Shown here piece by piece: positions 17,451 through 26,400 of a stretch of 64,000 nt of DNA. A model generated the notes under the pieces. That model was not told the DNA's origin and did not search any database. It was given only the letters and a program-made list of their open reading frames with translations. The position numbers and the translations under genes were made by a program. This stretch comes from an uncultured Pseudobutyrivibrio sp. (GTDB lineage: Bacteria; Bacillota; Clostridia; Lachnospirales; Lachnospiraceae), in the NCBI GenBank assembly GCA_900546435.1, contig URCQ01000007.1, positions 1 through 64,000 on the forward strand, in the 5' to 3' direction. Position 1 is the first letter of the stretch. Every line of letters starts with the position of its first letter.

Positions 17451-18996
17451 ATTTTGCATAATCCGTTACTCTCGATTCACGAATTACATTTACTTTAATT
17501 TGTCCAGGATAATCTAATTCTGCTTCAATTCTCTTAGAAATATCCCTAGCCAACAATACCATTTCAGCATCATCGACCTGTTCAGGAACTACCATTACCC
17601 GAACCTCTCTACCTGCCTGAATAGCAAAAGACTTTTCGACTCCCTTAAATCCATCGGTAATCTCTTCTAACTGTTGTAATCTGTTTGAATATGCTTCTAA
17701 TGTTTCACGTCTTGCACCAGGTCTAGCCGCACTGATTGTATCCGCAGCCTGTACCAGGCATGCAACCAATGTCTCTGGCTCTACATCTCCGTGATGTGCC
17801 TCTACAGCATTGACCACAATTGGTGATTCCTTGTATCTCTTACAAAGTTCTGCACCAAGCTGTACATGTGTACCTTCCATTTCACGGTCTACCGCCTTAC
17901 CAATATCATGAAGTAAACCAGCGCGTTTTGCCAATCTGACATCCTCGCCAATTTCAGCAGCAAGAAGACCTGCCAACTGTGCTACTTCAATCGAATGCTT
18001 TAAGACATTCTGACCATAACTGGTACGATATCTCATCTTACCAAGAAGTTTAATAAGCTCTGGGTGTACGCCATGAACACCAACCTCTAAGGTTGCGGCT
18101 TCACCTTCTTCACGGATCAAAGTCTCTACTTCTTTTTGAGCCTTTTCTACCATCTCCTCAATTCTAGCTGGGTGAATACGACCATCTACAATCAACTTCT
18201 CTAAGGCAATTCTAGCCACTTCACGTCTCACTGGATCAAACGCAGAAAGAATTACTGCTTCCGGTGTATCGTCAATAATAAGTTCAACACCTGTCAATGT
18301 CTCAAGTGTACGGATATTACGTCCCTCTCGACCAATAATTCTTCCTTTCATTTCATCATTTGGAAGTTGAACAACAGAAATTGTTGTCTCAGCAACATGA
18401 TCCGCAGCACATTTTTGGATTGCTGTAACTACGATATCCTTTGCCTTTTTGTTTGCTTCCTCTTTTGCCTGCGCCACAGATTCTTTGATCAGTTTTGCAG
18501 TGTCAAGTTTTACATCTTCTTCAACAGTTTTTAAAAGTATTTCTTTCGCTTGTTCGGAGGTTAATCCTGAGATTCTTTCTAGTTCCTGTACTCTTTGCTG
18601 ATTTAACTTTGCAACTTCTTCTTTTTGCTTGTTAACCGCATGTTCCTTTGCAGTATATTCAGCTTCACGCTTTTCGAGAGCCTCTAATTTCTTATCGAGG
18701 TTTTCTTCCTTTTGAAGAACACGATGTTCATTTCGCTGAATCTCCGCTCTACGCTCACGAATCTCCTTTTCAAGCTCATTCTTTGTCTTCATAGACTCTT
18801 CTTTTGCCTCTAAAAGAGCTTCACGCTTCTTTGTCTCTGCATTCTTAACAGCCTCATCAATAATCTCTCGAGCTCTGTCTTCTGCACTGCCTACTTTCTT
18901 TGCTGACGCCTTCTTATAGGACGAATTTGCAATGGCAAGAGACACTGGAACTGCAACGACTAACGTAACAACCGCTGTGATTATTATCGCAAGCAC
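17449..18996 (-). CDS. rny: Ribonuclease Y
   Basis: RNase Y is the membrane-anchored endonuclease that starts much mRNA decay in Gram-positive bacteria. The 515-residue protein shows an N-terminal helix (about residues 2-24), a long coiled coil rich in E, K and R (about 30-200), a KH RNA-binding domain with GRIIGREGRNIRTLE and a metal-dependent HD domain with LLHDIGKAVD near residue 355. Length and domain order match the family closely. GGAGGT precedes the start. It lies downstream of recX in the same direction but is separated by 138 bases, so it probably has its own promoter. Confidence 0.97.
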   Translation of the reverse strand: MLAIIITAVVTLVVAVPVSLAIANSSYKKASAKKVGSAEDRAREIIDEAVKNAETKKREALLEAKEESMKTKNELEKEIRERRAEIQRNEHRVLQKEENLDKKLEALEKREAEYTAKEHAVNKQKEEVAKLNQQRVQELERISGLTSEQAKEILLKTVEEDVKLDTAKLIKESVAQAKEEANKKAKDIVVTAIQKCAADHVAETTISVVQLPNDEMKGRIIGREGRNIRTLETLTGVELIIDDTPEAVILSAFDPVRREVARIALEKLIVDGRIHPARIEEMVEKAQKEVETLIREEGEAATLEVGVHGVHPELIKLLGKMRYRTSYGQNVLKHSIEVAQLAGLLAAEIGEDVRLAKRAGLLHDIGKAVDREMEGTHVQLGAELCKRYKESPIVVNAVEAHHGDVEPETLVACLVQAADTISAARPGARRETLEAYSNRLQQLEEITDGFKGVEKSFAIQAGREVRVMVVPEQVDDAEMVLLARDISKRIEAELDYPGQIKVNVIRESRVTDYAK

Positions 18997-19134
18997 AGGA
19001 GCACCTCCCTTATTTAATTTTATTGTACATACATCATGAAAAATTAATAATCTACATATAAATACAACAATTAAATTCTATACTTTATTACAAAGCTTGT
19101 CAAGATTATTCACCACAAGCAAGCGCGACGAAAA

Positions 19135-19749
19135 TCAATCCCAAGTCGTATCACAATCACGTAAAACCCTGCTGATATCGCTAGAGGAAAAGCCTCGTTG
19201 CAGTAAAAACCGATAGATTTTTGCTCGTTCTTCTCTCGTTGCATTTTCAGAATCATATCTTTTTTTTATGAGTAATTTTTGGATAAGTTCTGTCTGCGAT
19301 TGTTCTAGTTCTTCTTCCATACAAGCATCAATCAGCTCACGGTCAATTCCCTTTTTCAAAAGATCCTGGGTCATACGCATACGACTGCGACTCTCCTGAT
19401 AAAACCGGATATGAGACCGCGCTAATCTGGCATCGTCAAGGTAATGATACCCCTCCACATATGCAATTGCCTCTGCAATCGCTTCCTCTGGATAGCCTCC
19501 TTCGCGCAACTTCCTCTCTAATTGCTTCGTGGAACGATCCATCTTTTCTAGTAAATGCATCGCGCGTCGTCTGGCACGCGGAATCAAAATCTCCTGCAAG
19601 ATCGTCTCATATAAAGCGTCTGAAAGTTCTTCCCCTTCCTGTAATTGCAACTTTCGCAATTCACCTTTATAGAGTGTAAAATCCACCCCATTACTGAGGT
19701 GGACTTTGTTTTTATTGTTTTTGGTAGCATCAATAGCTTCTATATACAC
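19135..19749 (-). CDS. recX: RecX, modulator of RecA
   Basis: RecX binds RecA filaments and limits or adjusts their activity. The 204-residue protein has the helical repeats typical of RecX, with RARRRAMHLLEKMDRS, a YLDDARLARSHIRFY segment and a C-terminal RAKIYRFLLQRGFSSSDI. It begins four bases after the recA stop codon, so the two are co-transcribed and share SOS control. The C-terminal tandem helical repeats cover most of the chain. The N-terminal 40 residues are less conserved. Confidence 0.93.
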   Translation of the reverse strand: MYIEAIDATKNNKNKVHLSNGVDFTLYKGELRKLQLQEGEELSDALYETILQEILIPRARRRAMHLLEKMDRSTKQLERKLREGGYPEEAIAEAIAYVEGYHYLDDARLARSHIRFYQESRSRMRMTQDLLKKGIDRELIDACMEEELEQSQTELIQKLLIKKRYDSENATREERAKIYRFLLQRGFSSSDISRVLRDCDTTWD

Positions 19750-19753
19750 AATC

Positions 19754-20779
19754 TTATTCTTCTTCCTGTGGCTCTGCTTCTACTTCCTCCGGCTGGAAGT
19801 GTTCTCTAACCTGCTGTTCTATCTCATCACGCACTTCCGGATGTTCACGTAAAAAGGTCTTTGCATTCTCACGTCCCTGACCGATCTTATCACCCTTGTA
19901 TGCATACCATGCACCAGACTTATTCACAATATCAAGATCTGCAGCAATGTCCAGGATATCTCCCTCTTTTGAGATGCCCTGTCCAAACATAATATCAAAC
20001 TCTGCCTCTCTAAATGGTGGCGCGATCTTATTCTTAACAACTTTGATACGGGTACGGTTACCAATCACTTCACCCTGCTGCTTAATTGCTTCAATACGAC
20101 GCACATCAAGACGTACTGACGAGTAGAATTTCAGTGCGCGACCACCTGTTGTCGTCTCTGGATTACCGAACATAACACCGACCTTTTCACGCAACTGGTT
20201 AATAAAGATTACGATACAGTTTGACTTGCTGATCACAGCTGTCAGCTTACGTAATGCCTGCGACATCAAACGCGCCTGCAATCCGACATGAGAATCCCCC
20301 ATATCTCCATCGATTTCAGCCTTTGGAACAAGGGCTGCCACCGAGTCAACAATAACAATATCTACTGCACCAGAACGTACCATTGTCTCTGTAATCTCCA
20401 GTGCCTGTTCTCCATTATCTGGCTGTGAAATATAAAGATTATCGATATCAACACCAATATTCTTAGCATAAACCGGATCTAGGGCATGTTCAGCATCAAT
20501 AAATCCAGCAATGCCTCCAGCTTTTTGTACCTCTGCCACTGCATGTAATGCCACCGTTGTCTTACCACTGGACTCCGGTCCGTAAATCTCAATGATTCTT
20601 CCCTTTGGAAGACCACCCTGTCCGAGTGCAATATCAAGACTCAATGAGCCAGTCGGAACAGTCTCCACCTGCATCTGATTGCTGGTGTCTCCCAACTTCA
20701 TGATAGATCCTTTTCCATACTGCTTTTCTATGTGAGAAATTGCTGCGTCTAACGCTTTTAGCTTATCATCATTTGCCAT
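19754..20779 (-). CDS. recA: Recombinase RecA
   Basis: RecA forms ATP-dependent filaments on single-stranded DNA, carries out strand exchange and triggers LexA self-cleavage. The Walker A motif GPESSGKTT is near residue 66, followed by VDSVAALVPKAEIDGDMGD and the loop L1/L2 regions, including GGRALKFYSSVRLDVRR. The C-terminus ends in an acidic tail of E and D as usual. Length is 341 residues. It is the first gene of a recA-recX unit, with a strong promoter and a perfect SOS box just upstream. Confidence 0.98.
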   Translation of the reverse strand: MANDDKLKALDAAISHIEKQYGKGSIMKLGDTSNQMQVETVPTGSLSLDIALGQGGLPKGRIIEIYGPESSGKTTVALHAVAEVQKAGGIAGFIDAEHALDPVYAKNIGVDIDNLYISQPDNGEQALEITETMVRSGAVDIVIVDSVAALVPKAEIDGDMGDSHVGLQARLMSQALRKLTAVISKSNCIVIFINQLREKVGVMFGNPETTTGGRALKFYSSVRLDVRRIEAIKQQGEVIGNRTRIKVVKNKIAPPFREAEFDIMFGQGISKEGDILDIAADLDIVNKSGAWYAYKGDKIGQGRENAKTFLREHPEVRDEIEQQVREHFQPEEVEAEPQEEE

Positions 20780-20797
20780 ATTTAAAAACCTCCATAT

Positions 20798-20811
20798 CGA
20801 ACCTCTGTTCG
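20798..20811. promoter_or_regulatory. LexA (SOS) box upstream of recA
   Basis: CGAACCTCTGTTCG matches the Gram-positive SOS box CGAAC-N4-GTTCG with no mismatch in the arms. It lies about 20 bases before the recA start and downstream of the predicted -10, so bound LexA would block the early transcript. Confidence 0.92.
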
Positions 20812-20826
20812 CTTTTTTATGTTCTA

Positions 20827-20855
20827 ATACTAGTATACTTCCGTAAAAAAGTCAA
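20827..20855 (-). promoter_or_regulatory. Sigma-A promoter of recA
   Basis: TTGACT and TAGTAT are separated by 17 bases on the minus strand. The expected transcription start is near base 20820, leaving the SOS box inside the first transcribed bases. Confidence 0.7.
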
Positions 20856-20911
20856 CCCAATTTTACGTACCTGTTTTCTGTTACTCTTTATCATTCTGGG
20901 GAAATCATACG

Positions 20912-20942
20912 AAAAAAGACAGTAGCAACGCGCTACTGTCTT
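20912..20942 (-). terminator. Intrinsic terminator of prfC
   Basis: An 11-bp perfect stem (AAGACAGTAGC) with a five-base loop is followed on the minus strand by six T residues. It lies about 90 bases after the prfC stop. Confidence 0.85.
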
Positions 20943-21033
20943 ATTATATCCAGCCTTTTATCATTCTGTCAAGCCAGCACAACTTTCTTCCCAAAAAGTA
21001 GCCTGACTTTCTTTCCAAAAATTGTTAAAAAAC

Positions 21034-22623
21034 TTAACTACGTCCAAATTCTGACAGAATTAATCCTTCGTTACGATCAAGTGTCATACCCACACTCCAG
21101 CTATTAACAAACAAAAGCAATGGTCTTCCCTTAAGGTCCTTAATTTTCTTCATATCAGAAGTTCCGGAAATTTTATCCAGATCAATATCTTTATTTTCAA
21201 TCCAACGAATATGTTCATATGGTAGATTTTCCATACGAATTTCTACGTTATATTCATTGTTCAGACGATATTTCAAAACATCAAACTGCAGTACACCAAC
21301 AACACCGACAATGATTTCTTCCATACCTGTATTGTATTCCTGGAAAATCTGAATTGCACCTTCCTGGGCAATCTGGTTGATTCCCTTCATAAACTGCTTA
21401 CGTTTCATGGTATCCACCTGACGCACTCTGGCAAAATGCTCTGGTGCAAAGGTTGGAATTCCTTCAAATGCAAACCGTTTTTTTCCACTGACAATGGTAT
21501 CACCAATCGAAAAAATACCTGGATCAAACACACCGATAATATCTCCGGCATACGCTTTATCCACGATTTTTCTCTCCTGTGCCATCAGCTGCTGTGGCTG
21601 TGAAAGCTTCATAGTCTTATTCCCCTGCACATGGAACACTTCCATTCCCGCATCAAATTCTCCAGAGCAGATACGCATGAAAGCAATTCGGTCACGATGT
21701 GCTTTATTCATATTTGCTTGAATTTTAAATACAAATGCTGAAAAGTCCGGTGAAAATGGATCAATGTCTCCCTGATCGGATTTTCTTGGCAATGGAGATG
21801 ATGTCATCTGCAAGAAATGCTGCAAGAAAGTCTCCACACCAAAATTAGTCAGTGCCGAACCAAAAAATACTGGCGAAAGTTCTCCCTTTGAAACCAGATC
21901 CATATCAAACTCTGCGCTGGCACCATCTAAAAGCTCAATTTCATCTAGTAATGTCTGTTTCTGTTCCTCACCAATCTCATCGAGCAATGCCGGATCATCA
22001 ATTGCGATTTCCTTCTCTGTACCTTCTTTTGTTCCCTTTAAAGTATCCGCAAACGTCATGACATGTTTTGTATTTCTGTCATATACACCACGGAATGCTT
22101 TACCAGAACCTATTGGCCAGTTAATCGGGCAAGTCGCAATTCCCAATTCTTTTTCTATATCATCTAAAAGTTCAAACGTATCATTTGCATCGCGATCCAT
22201 TTTATTGATAAAAGTAAAAATTGGAATATGACGCATAACACATACTTTAAACAGCTTTCTTGTCTGTGCTTCCACACCTTTGGATGCATCGATTACCATG
22301 ACTGCCGAATCCGCTGCCATCAAAGTACGATACGTATCTTCTGAGAAATCCTGATGCCCCGGAGTATCCAAAATATTGATACAATATCCATCATAATGGA
22401 ACTGTAATACAGAAGATGTTACCGAAATACCTCTCTCTTTTTCAATTTCCATCCAGTCAGACACCGCGTGTCTGGCTGTTGCCTTTCCTTTAACAGAACC
22501 AGCCAGATTGATGGCTCCACCATATAACAGAAATTTCTCGGTCAGGGTTGTTTTACCTGCATCCGGGTGAGAAATAATCGCAAATGTTCTTCTCTTTTCA
22601 ATTTCTTTTATTAAATCTGACAA
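21034..22623 (-). CDS. prfC: Peptide chain release factor 3
   Basis: RF3 is a GTPase that speeds removal of RF1 and RF2 from the ribosome after termination. The 529-residue protein carries the GTPase motifs SHPDAGKTTLTE, DTPGHQDFSEDTYRT and FINKMDR, followed by EF-Tu-like domains with VGVVGVLQFDV and a C-terminal segment IRWIEN. Spacing and length fit prfC rather than EF-G or a ribosome-protection protein. It is a single-gene unit with a terminator downstream. Confidence 0.95.
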   Translation of the reverse strand: MSDLIKEIEKRRTFAIISHPDAGKTTLTEKFLLYGGAINLAGSVKGKATARHAVSDWMEIEKERGISVTSSVLQFHYDGYCINILDTPGHQDFSEDTYRTLMAADSAVMVIDASKGVEAQTRKLFKVCVMRHIPIFTFINKMDRDANDTFELLDDIEKELGIATCPINWPIGSGKAFRGVYDRNTKHVMTFADTLKGTKEGTEKEIAIDDPALLDEIGEEQKQTLLDEIELLDGASAEFDMDLVSKGELSPVFFGSALTNFGVETFLQHFLQMTSSPLPRKSDQGDIDPFSPDFSAFVFKIQANMNKAHRDRIAFMRICSGEFDAGMEVFHVQGNKTMKLSQPQQLMAQERKIVDKAYAGDIIGVFDPGIFSIGDTIVSGKKRFAFEGIPTFAPEHFARVRQVDTMKRKQFMKGINQIAQEGAIQIFQEYNTGMEEIIVGVVGVLQFDVLKYRLNNEYNVEIRMENLPYEHIRWIENKDIDLDKISGTSDMKKIKDLKGRPLLLFVNSWSVGMTLDRNEGLILSEFGRS

Positions 22624-22736
22624 CGTATGTCCCTCCGTTTATCCTACGCTTTATCTATATCTTACCTCAAACTAATTTAGTTTAGCTTACTTATACAATT
22701 CTTGTCAAGTCATGCTTCTTTATCACACAGCATTTT

Positions 22737-22765
22737 GGGGACACGCCTCAAAAAAGGCTGTCCCC
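22737..22765. repeat. Hairpin element without T-tract, 3' of spoIIIAH
   Basis: GGGGACA and TGTCCCC pair, with an inner GCC/GGC, around a mostly A/T loop. Neither strand has the T run of an intrinsic terminator. It lies seven bases after the spoIIIAH stop. It resembles in outline two other hairpins in this window that contain a GGACG-type core. Confidence 0.5.
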
Positions 22766-22771
22766 TCCATA

Positions 22772-23389
22772 CTAATTCATAGTGGAAATTACAATATGAT
22801 CTGCAGCAATTCCTGCTTTGCGGTTAATAATATCTTCTACCTGTGCACGTTGCGCATCTGTGACTTCCGTCGCATTTAAAATCACATCTGCTCCATCTGC
22901 TGCAATGGAAACGACCGCCTCCTCAAACCCCTTAGAAGATAACATCAGTTCGCAGGCCGCTTCTTTTTGTGCCAGTTCTGTCATCACTGCTAATTCCTCC
23001 ACTGCCGCCTGTTTTTCTACATCCGTCAATGCACTGTTATTTACCACTTCCATCAACGTTGATTTTGCTGCTGCTCTTGTCTGTTCCCGATCCATTTTCA
23101 AACTTGCCGCTTTGGATACCTGCACATTTTTGCTATCTGTCAACACGGTTTCTCCTGCATGGTCATCTCCCATATCACTACTACTTGCTTCCGTATCGGT
23201 CAAAATTTCTTCCTCCGTAAGTGATGCTGTTTTCTTCGTCTTTTTTGCATCCTGTTTTTCATTCTTCGTTGCCATGGTTGCAATCTCTTTTTCATCATTT
23301 TCATATGTATAATTGAGATAACCTGCTGCTGCAATCATAAGTGCCAGTGCCGCTACTACAATCTGATTTTTTCGAAATACTCGTTTCAT
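22772..23389 (-). CDS. spoIIIAH: Stage III sporulation protein AH
   Basis: SpoIIIAH sits in the outer membrane around the forespore and joins SpoIIQ to form the channel that links mother cell and forespore. One transmembrane helix lies at about residues 8-25, followed by a charged linker rich in K, E and T and a C-terminal ring-building domain (about 120-205) ending in ADHIVISTMN, which resembles the EscJ/YscJ fold. The protein is 205 residues, close to the usual 200-220. It overlaps spoIIIAG by four bases and is the last gene of the operon. Confidence 0.93.
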   Translation of the reverse strand: MKRVFRKNQIVVAALALMIAAAGYLNYTYENDEKEIATMATKNEKQDAKKTKKTASLTEEEILTDTEASSSDMGDDHAGETVLTDSKNVQVSKAASLKMDREQTRAAAKSTLMEVVNNSALTDVEKQAAVEELAVMTELAQKEAACELMLSSKGFEEAVVSIAADGADVILNATEVTDAQRAQVEDIINRKAGIAADHIVISTMN

Positions 23390-23943
23390 GTTCCCTCCTG
23401 TGATCCCATCTCTACTATTGATATCTTATGTGCATCCACGGAAAATAATGCCTGTATTGCTTCATAGATTGCCACACGGACATGATCATCTGAGGCCCCC
23501 TGTGCCACCACACAGACGCCTCGTATTTTGGGCGATATTGTTTTCGTTTCATACGGTGTATTCGACGCTAGTACCGTGGAATGTTCTGCACTCATTTCCT
23601 GCTGCGTCACCTCCCCTGCTTCTTTTGTCACACTACTCTTGCTGTTACTGTCTTGTGCCAGAACGCTTTCGCCCTCATCTTCCAATGTAATCATCACACG
23701 CACAGCACCCACACCATGCATCTGCGCGATCAGTTCCTCCAACTCCTGTTCCAGTTGCCTTACATAAGTCTCATTTTCCAACTGTGGTTCCTGTTTTTGC
23801 TCTGCCCCGGAAAGCCTCTTTTCTTTCGTATCAACCGGTATTGCGATTACAAGCAAAAGAACGCCTAGCAATATACAGACAATCCATTTTTGCCGGTCCA
23901 TCTTTTTAAAAACGGATGTCATCGCTTTTCTCCAATTTTCCAT
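23386..23943 (-). CDS. spoIIIAG: Stage III sporulation protein AG
   Basis: SpoIIIAG forms a large ring in the intermembrane space of the sporulation channel. The helix at about residues 19-37 (WIVCILLGVLLLVIAIPV) anchors it. The rest resembles the ring domain, with a GAVRVMITLEDEGESVL strand region, a serine-rich middle and a final segment KIRGVCVVAQGASDDHVRV. At 185 residues it is shorter than the roughly 230-residue Bacillus protein, mainly in the middle insertion that builds the beta-triangle. It overlaps both neighbours, showing tight translational coupling. Confidence 0.92.
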   Translation of the reverse strand: MENWRKAMTSVFKKMDRQKWIVCILLGVLLLVIAIPVDTKEKRLSGAEQKQEPQLENETYVRQLEQELEELIAQMHGVGAVRVMITLEDEGESVLAQDSNSKSSVTKEAGEVTQQEMSAEHSTVLASNTPYETKTISPKIRGVCVVAQGASDDHVRVAIYEAIQALFSVDAHKISIVEMGSQEGT

Positions 23944-24236
23944 TATTCCTCCTGTCCCTGCACAATGGCATTTACATAGTTCTCATCCAAAAAAGAATAC
24001 GATTCTGCTTCTTCTTTTCGTCTTTCCCACTCTTCATAATAGCCACGAAACGCCTGATTCCAACGCTGTTCATAATTTCCCTTTCCAATTCCCAGTACAG
24101 ATGCCAGGCAAAACAAAACCAGAATCATCTCCAGAAAAAAACGTAAATAACGGCGATATACGTCCGAGGGGAGCAAATACAAAAGCATTGCAAATATCAG
24201 AAATAACGAGATATACGCCTTCACCCATACAAGCAC
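23943..24236 (-). CDS. spoIIIAF: Stage III sporulation protein AF, short form
   Basis: Two hydrophobic helices (about residues 4-22 and 32-52) are followed by only about 45 charged residues. The opening MLVWVKAYISLFLIFAM and the position between spoIIIAE and spoIIIAG identify it. The Bacillus subtilis protein is about 206 residues and has a C-terminal ring domain after its two helices. Here the chain stops at 97 residues, so nearly all of that domain is missing. The stop codon overlaps the spoIIIAG start by one base, and the reading frame shows no obvious continuation, so this looks like a natural short form rather than a recent break. Confidence 0.8.
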   Translation of the reverse strand: MLVWVKAYISLFLIFAMLLYLLPSDVYRRYLRFFLEMILVLFCLASVLGIGKGNYEQRWNQAFRGYYEEWERRKEEAESYSFLDENYVNAIVQGQEE

Positions 24237-25297
24237 TAGTTGTGTCCTCCGATCAATGTCGTCATTGCCACTGTGATAAAAATAAGAATGGCACAGTTCG
24301 TCAGAATTCGAAACAGCATGCCGCCTCCCTTTGCCGCCACCAAAATAGCATTACTGATACGTTTATCTGCAACAGGTTCCACAAACGCAGCCAACACGCG
24401 GTAGAAAAATGTCATAATCCCCACTTTCGATAAGGGCACTGCAACTAAAAGCACCAGGACAACAAGCGCCGCCGCCCCGATTCCGCTACGAATCACTTCA
24501 CTCGCAGCTAAAAACAAATCGGATGCTGCCGATAAGGTCGACCCAATTCCAGGCACAAATGCAAGAGATTTTCGAAGCGTCTGTCTTGCAAAGGTATCCG
24601 TTACCGGAGCAATCGCATTTTTTATAATATTTAAACCCAACACAATCGATGTTAGAATTTTGAGTGCCCACGAAACCATATTTTCCAGTAAATCCGTCAA
24701 TTTCGAGAAACGCCCCTCTTCCATCACATAATTTAATAATCCCATGACTACATAAATACGGATCAACGGCACCAGCCCATCCGCCAGAATCCATTGGACC
24801 AGATAGACCACCAAATACCCCAGCTCATAAAAGCCCAACGCCGTCGCATCCCCGCCGGTCACAATAACGGTTGTCGCAAACACCGGAACGAACGCTGTCA
24901 TAAAATCCAAGACAATGCCAATCGTTTGCTGCACCACCTGGTCGAGCAGCAACACCGATTTCATTAACAGCACCATCAAAAGAGCATATACCAGCAAAAA
25001 ACAGACATTGGAAATATAAGATTGTTCAAACACCTGCGCAAAATTTTTCAATAAAGAAAACGCAATGGTTAAAAGCAGAATATAAAGCAGATACTTACGG
25101 TTCAACTCCCATTCTCCCAGAAAAAATTGCCAGATCATTTGTCCCAATCCCTGACTAAAATCCATTTCTCCGGTGATCAGCTTTTCTACAATCTGTGCAA
25201 AAGATAACTGCGTCAGGCCGCCACTTTGTCCCAGCGTATCTTCAATGCCACTAAAATCTAACGACGTCAAAAGTGTTCCTACGGTATCATCCATCAT
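24236..25297 (-). CDS. spoIIIAE: Stage III sporulation protein AE
   Basis: SpoIIIAE is the multi-pass membrane component of the channel complex. It has around eight hydrophobic segments, with family stretches such as FVPVFATTVIVTGGDATALGF (quoted in part), YVMEEGRFSKLTDLLENM, ALKILTSIVLGLN and FVPGIGSTLSAASD. The Bacillus protein starts with a cleavable signal peptide. Here the 353-residue chain starts MMDDTVGTLL and has no such signal. GGAGG lies seven bases before this start, inside spoIIIAD, so the start is well supported. It overlaps spoIIIAD by four bases. Confidence 0.93.
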   Translation of the reverse strand: MMDDTVGTLLTSLDFSGIEDTLGQSGGLTQLSFAQIVEKLITGEMDFSQGLGQMIWQFFLGEWELNRKYLLYILLLTIAFSLLKNFAQVFEQSYISNVCFLLVYALLMVLLMKSVLLLDQVVQQTIGIVLDFMTAFVPVFATTVIVTGGDATALGFYELGYLVVYLVQWILADGLVPLIRIYVVMGLLNYVMEEGRFSKLTDLLENMVSWALKILTSIVLGLNIIKNAIAPVTDTFARQTLRKSLAFVPGIGSTLSAASDLFLAASEVIRSGIGAAALVVLVLLVAVPLSKVGIMTFFYRVLAAFVEPVADKRISNAILVAAKGGGMLFRILTNCAILIFITVAMTTLIGGHN

Positions 25298-25671
25298 AAA
25301 AAAGCCTCCACAGTTGATAAAAATGCCATCAGCACCGGCATACCAAGTGCCAATATGGACAACTTCGCTAACACTTGTATCTGACTTGCTATACTTGCAT
25401 ACCCCGCATCCCTACAGATAGAGGAAGTGAATTCAGAAAGATACGTGATACCTATCATCTTTAAAATCACATCCATATAGAGGGTATCTACATGCACAAA
25501 ATCTGCCAGATGCTCTATATATACCATGATCTCCTGTATCTTTGACAACACAGAAAAAAAGATTACGGCACAACAGGCAAGGCTTAAAAGCATTGCAAAT
25601 TCCGGTCTCTCCTGCCGAAACAAAAGTGCCAGAAGTACAGTTGCAATCCCCGCTACTGCCACACACACCAT
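25294..25671 (-). CDS. spoIIIAD: Stage III sporulation protein AD
   Basis: This 125-residue membrane protein has four hydrophobic segments and family sequence LLSLACCAVIFFSVLSKIQEI, written here only in part, followed by YMDVILKMIGITYLSEF and a C-terminal KLSILALGMPVLMA. SpoIIIAC and SpoIIIAD are related membrane proteins of the channel base. It follows spoIIIAC after 14 bases. Confidence 0.92.
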   Translation of the reverse strand: MVCVAVAGIATVLLALLFRQERPEFAMLLSLACCAVIFFSVLSKIQEIMVYIEHLADFVHVDTLYMDVILKMIGITYLSEFTSSICRDAGYASIASQIQVLAKLSILALGMPVLMAFLSTVEAFL

Positions 25672-25685
25672 ATGCTTATCGCCTC

Positions 25686-25880
25686 CTACATATCAAATAA
25701 TGTTTCCATCATAGCAAACAAATCTACAATATACGGAACCACCCAAAACAATACAACCAAAAGACCTCCCATGGAGATAAAAAATGCCTGTTCATCCCTT
25801 CCACTATGTTTCAATATTTGATTTAAAATGGTTACCAAAATACCAACGGCTGCAATTTTAAATAATAGTTCTACCGGCAT
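25686..25880 (-). CDS. spoIIIAC: Stage III sporulation protein AC
   Basis: This is a 64-residue protein with two hydrophobic helices. LLFKIAAVGILVTILNQILKHSGRDEQAF (seen as a continuous stretch) is close to the SpoIIIAC family sequence, including the KHSGRDE turn between helices. Length matches the family. It begins four bases after spoIIIAB ends. Confidence 0.92.
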   Translation of the reverse strand: MPVELLFKIAAVGILVTILNQILKHSGRDEQAFFISMGGLLVVLFWVVPYIVDLFAMMETLFDM

Positions 25881-25884
25881 ATTC

Positions 25885-26400
25885 TCATAGCAACAGCAAT
25901 AATAACATCATCAACCCCATTCCTGTTGTACATGCTGTCACCTTTCCCCTTTCTTTTTTTGTACGTTCTTCCGCCATCACCTGATGGGAAAAAGCTTCAT
26001 AAAACACAGCAAAATCTTGTGCCTCTCCGGGAACGCTGGCAGAAAATAAGGAGCAAAGAGCCTGCATAAACAAGACCCTTTCCTCCTCTTTTGTCATTGC
26101 TTTCAATTCCGGTGTTAATTCTTCCTGCAAAATCGCTTCCATTGTTTCTTTATTATGTAGCAAAAGACGCAGGCGGACCTGGGTAAAATAAGTACAAAGC
26201 CCAGTAACTTTCCGCTCACTTTCCATGGCAAGCACTGCCATGACGGGCAGATTTCGCTTAAGCACTGCCTGCTGCATACGCAAAAGGCACGTTTGCATTT
26301 CCTGCAAAAATTGCATGCGCTGCTGCCTTGCATACCATTGCTGATACAAAAGTCCCATACTGCCCAGCAAAAAAACGCTCACACCAAATGCTTTGTACAC
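25885..26400 (-). CDS. spoIIIAB: Stage III sporulation protein AB
   Basis: The 171-residue protein has a membrane helix at each end (residues 4-22, and 155-171 ending in a run of leucines) and a helical soluble middle, as in SpoIIIAB, which resembles the GspF fold of secretion systems. LQEMQTCLLRMQQAVLKRN and the final KVTACTTGMGLMMLLLL fit. Its start lies inside the end of spoIIIAA, with a 22-base overlap. Confidence 0.9.
   Translation of the reverse strand: MYKAFGVSVFLLGSMGLLYQQWYARQQRMQFLQEMQTCLLRMQQAVLKRNLPVMAVLAMESERKVTGLCTYFTQVRLRLLLHNKETMEAILQEELTPELKAMTKEEERVLFMQALCSLFSASVPGEAQDFAVFYEAFSHQVMAEERTKKERGKVTACTTGMGLMMLLLLLL

Noticed and set aside
22818..23312. 164-codon plus-strand frame opposite spoIIIAH
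   Set aside because: It is antisense to a confident sporulation gene, has no ribosome site and is serine/alanine-rich as expected from the mirror of that gene.
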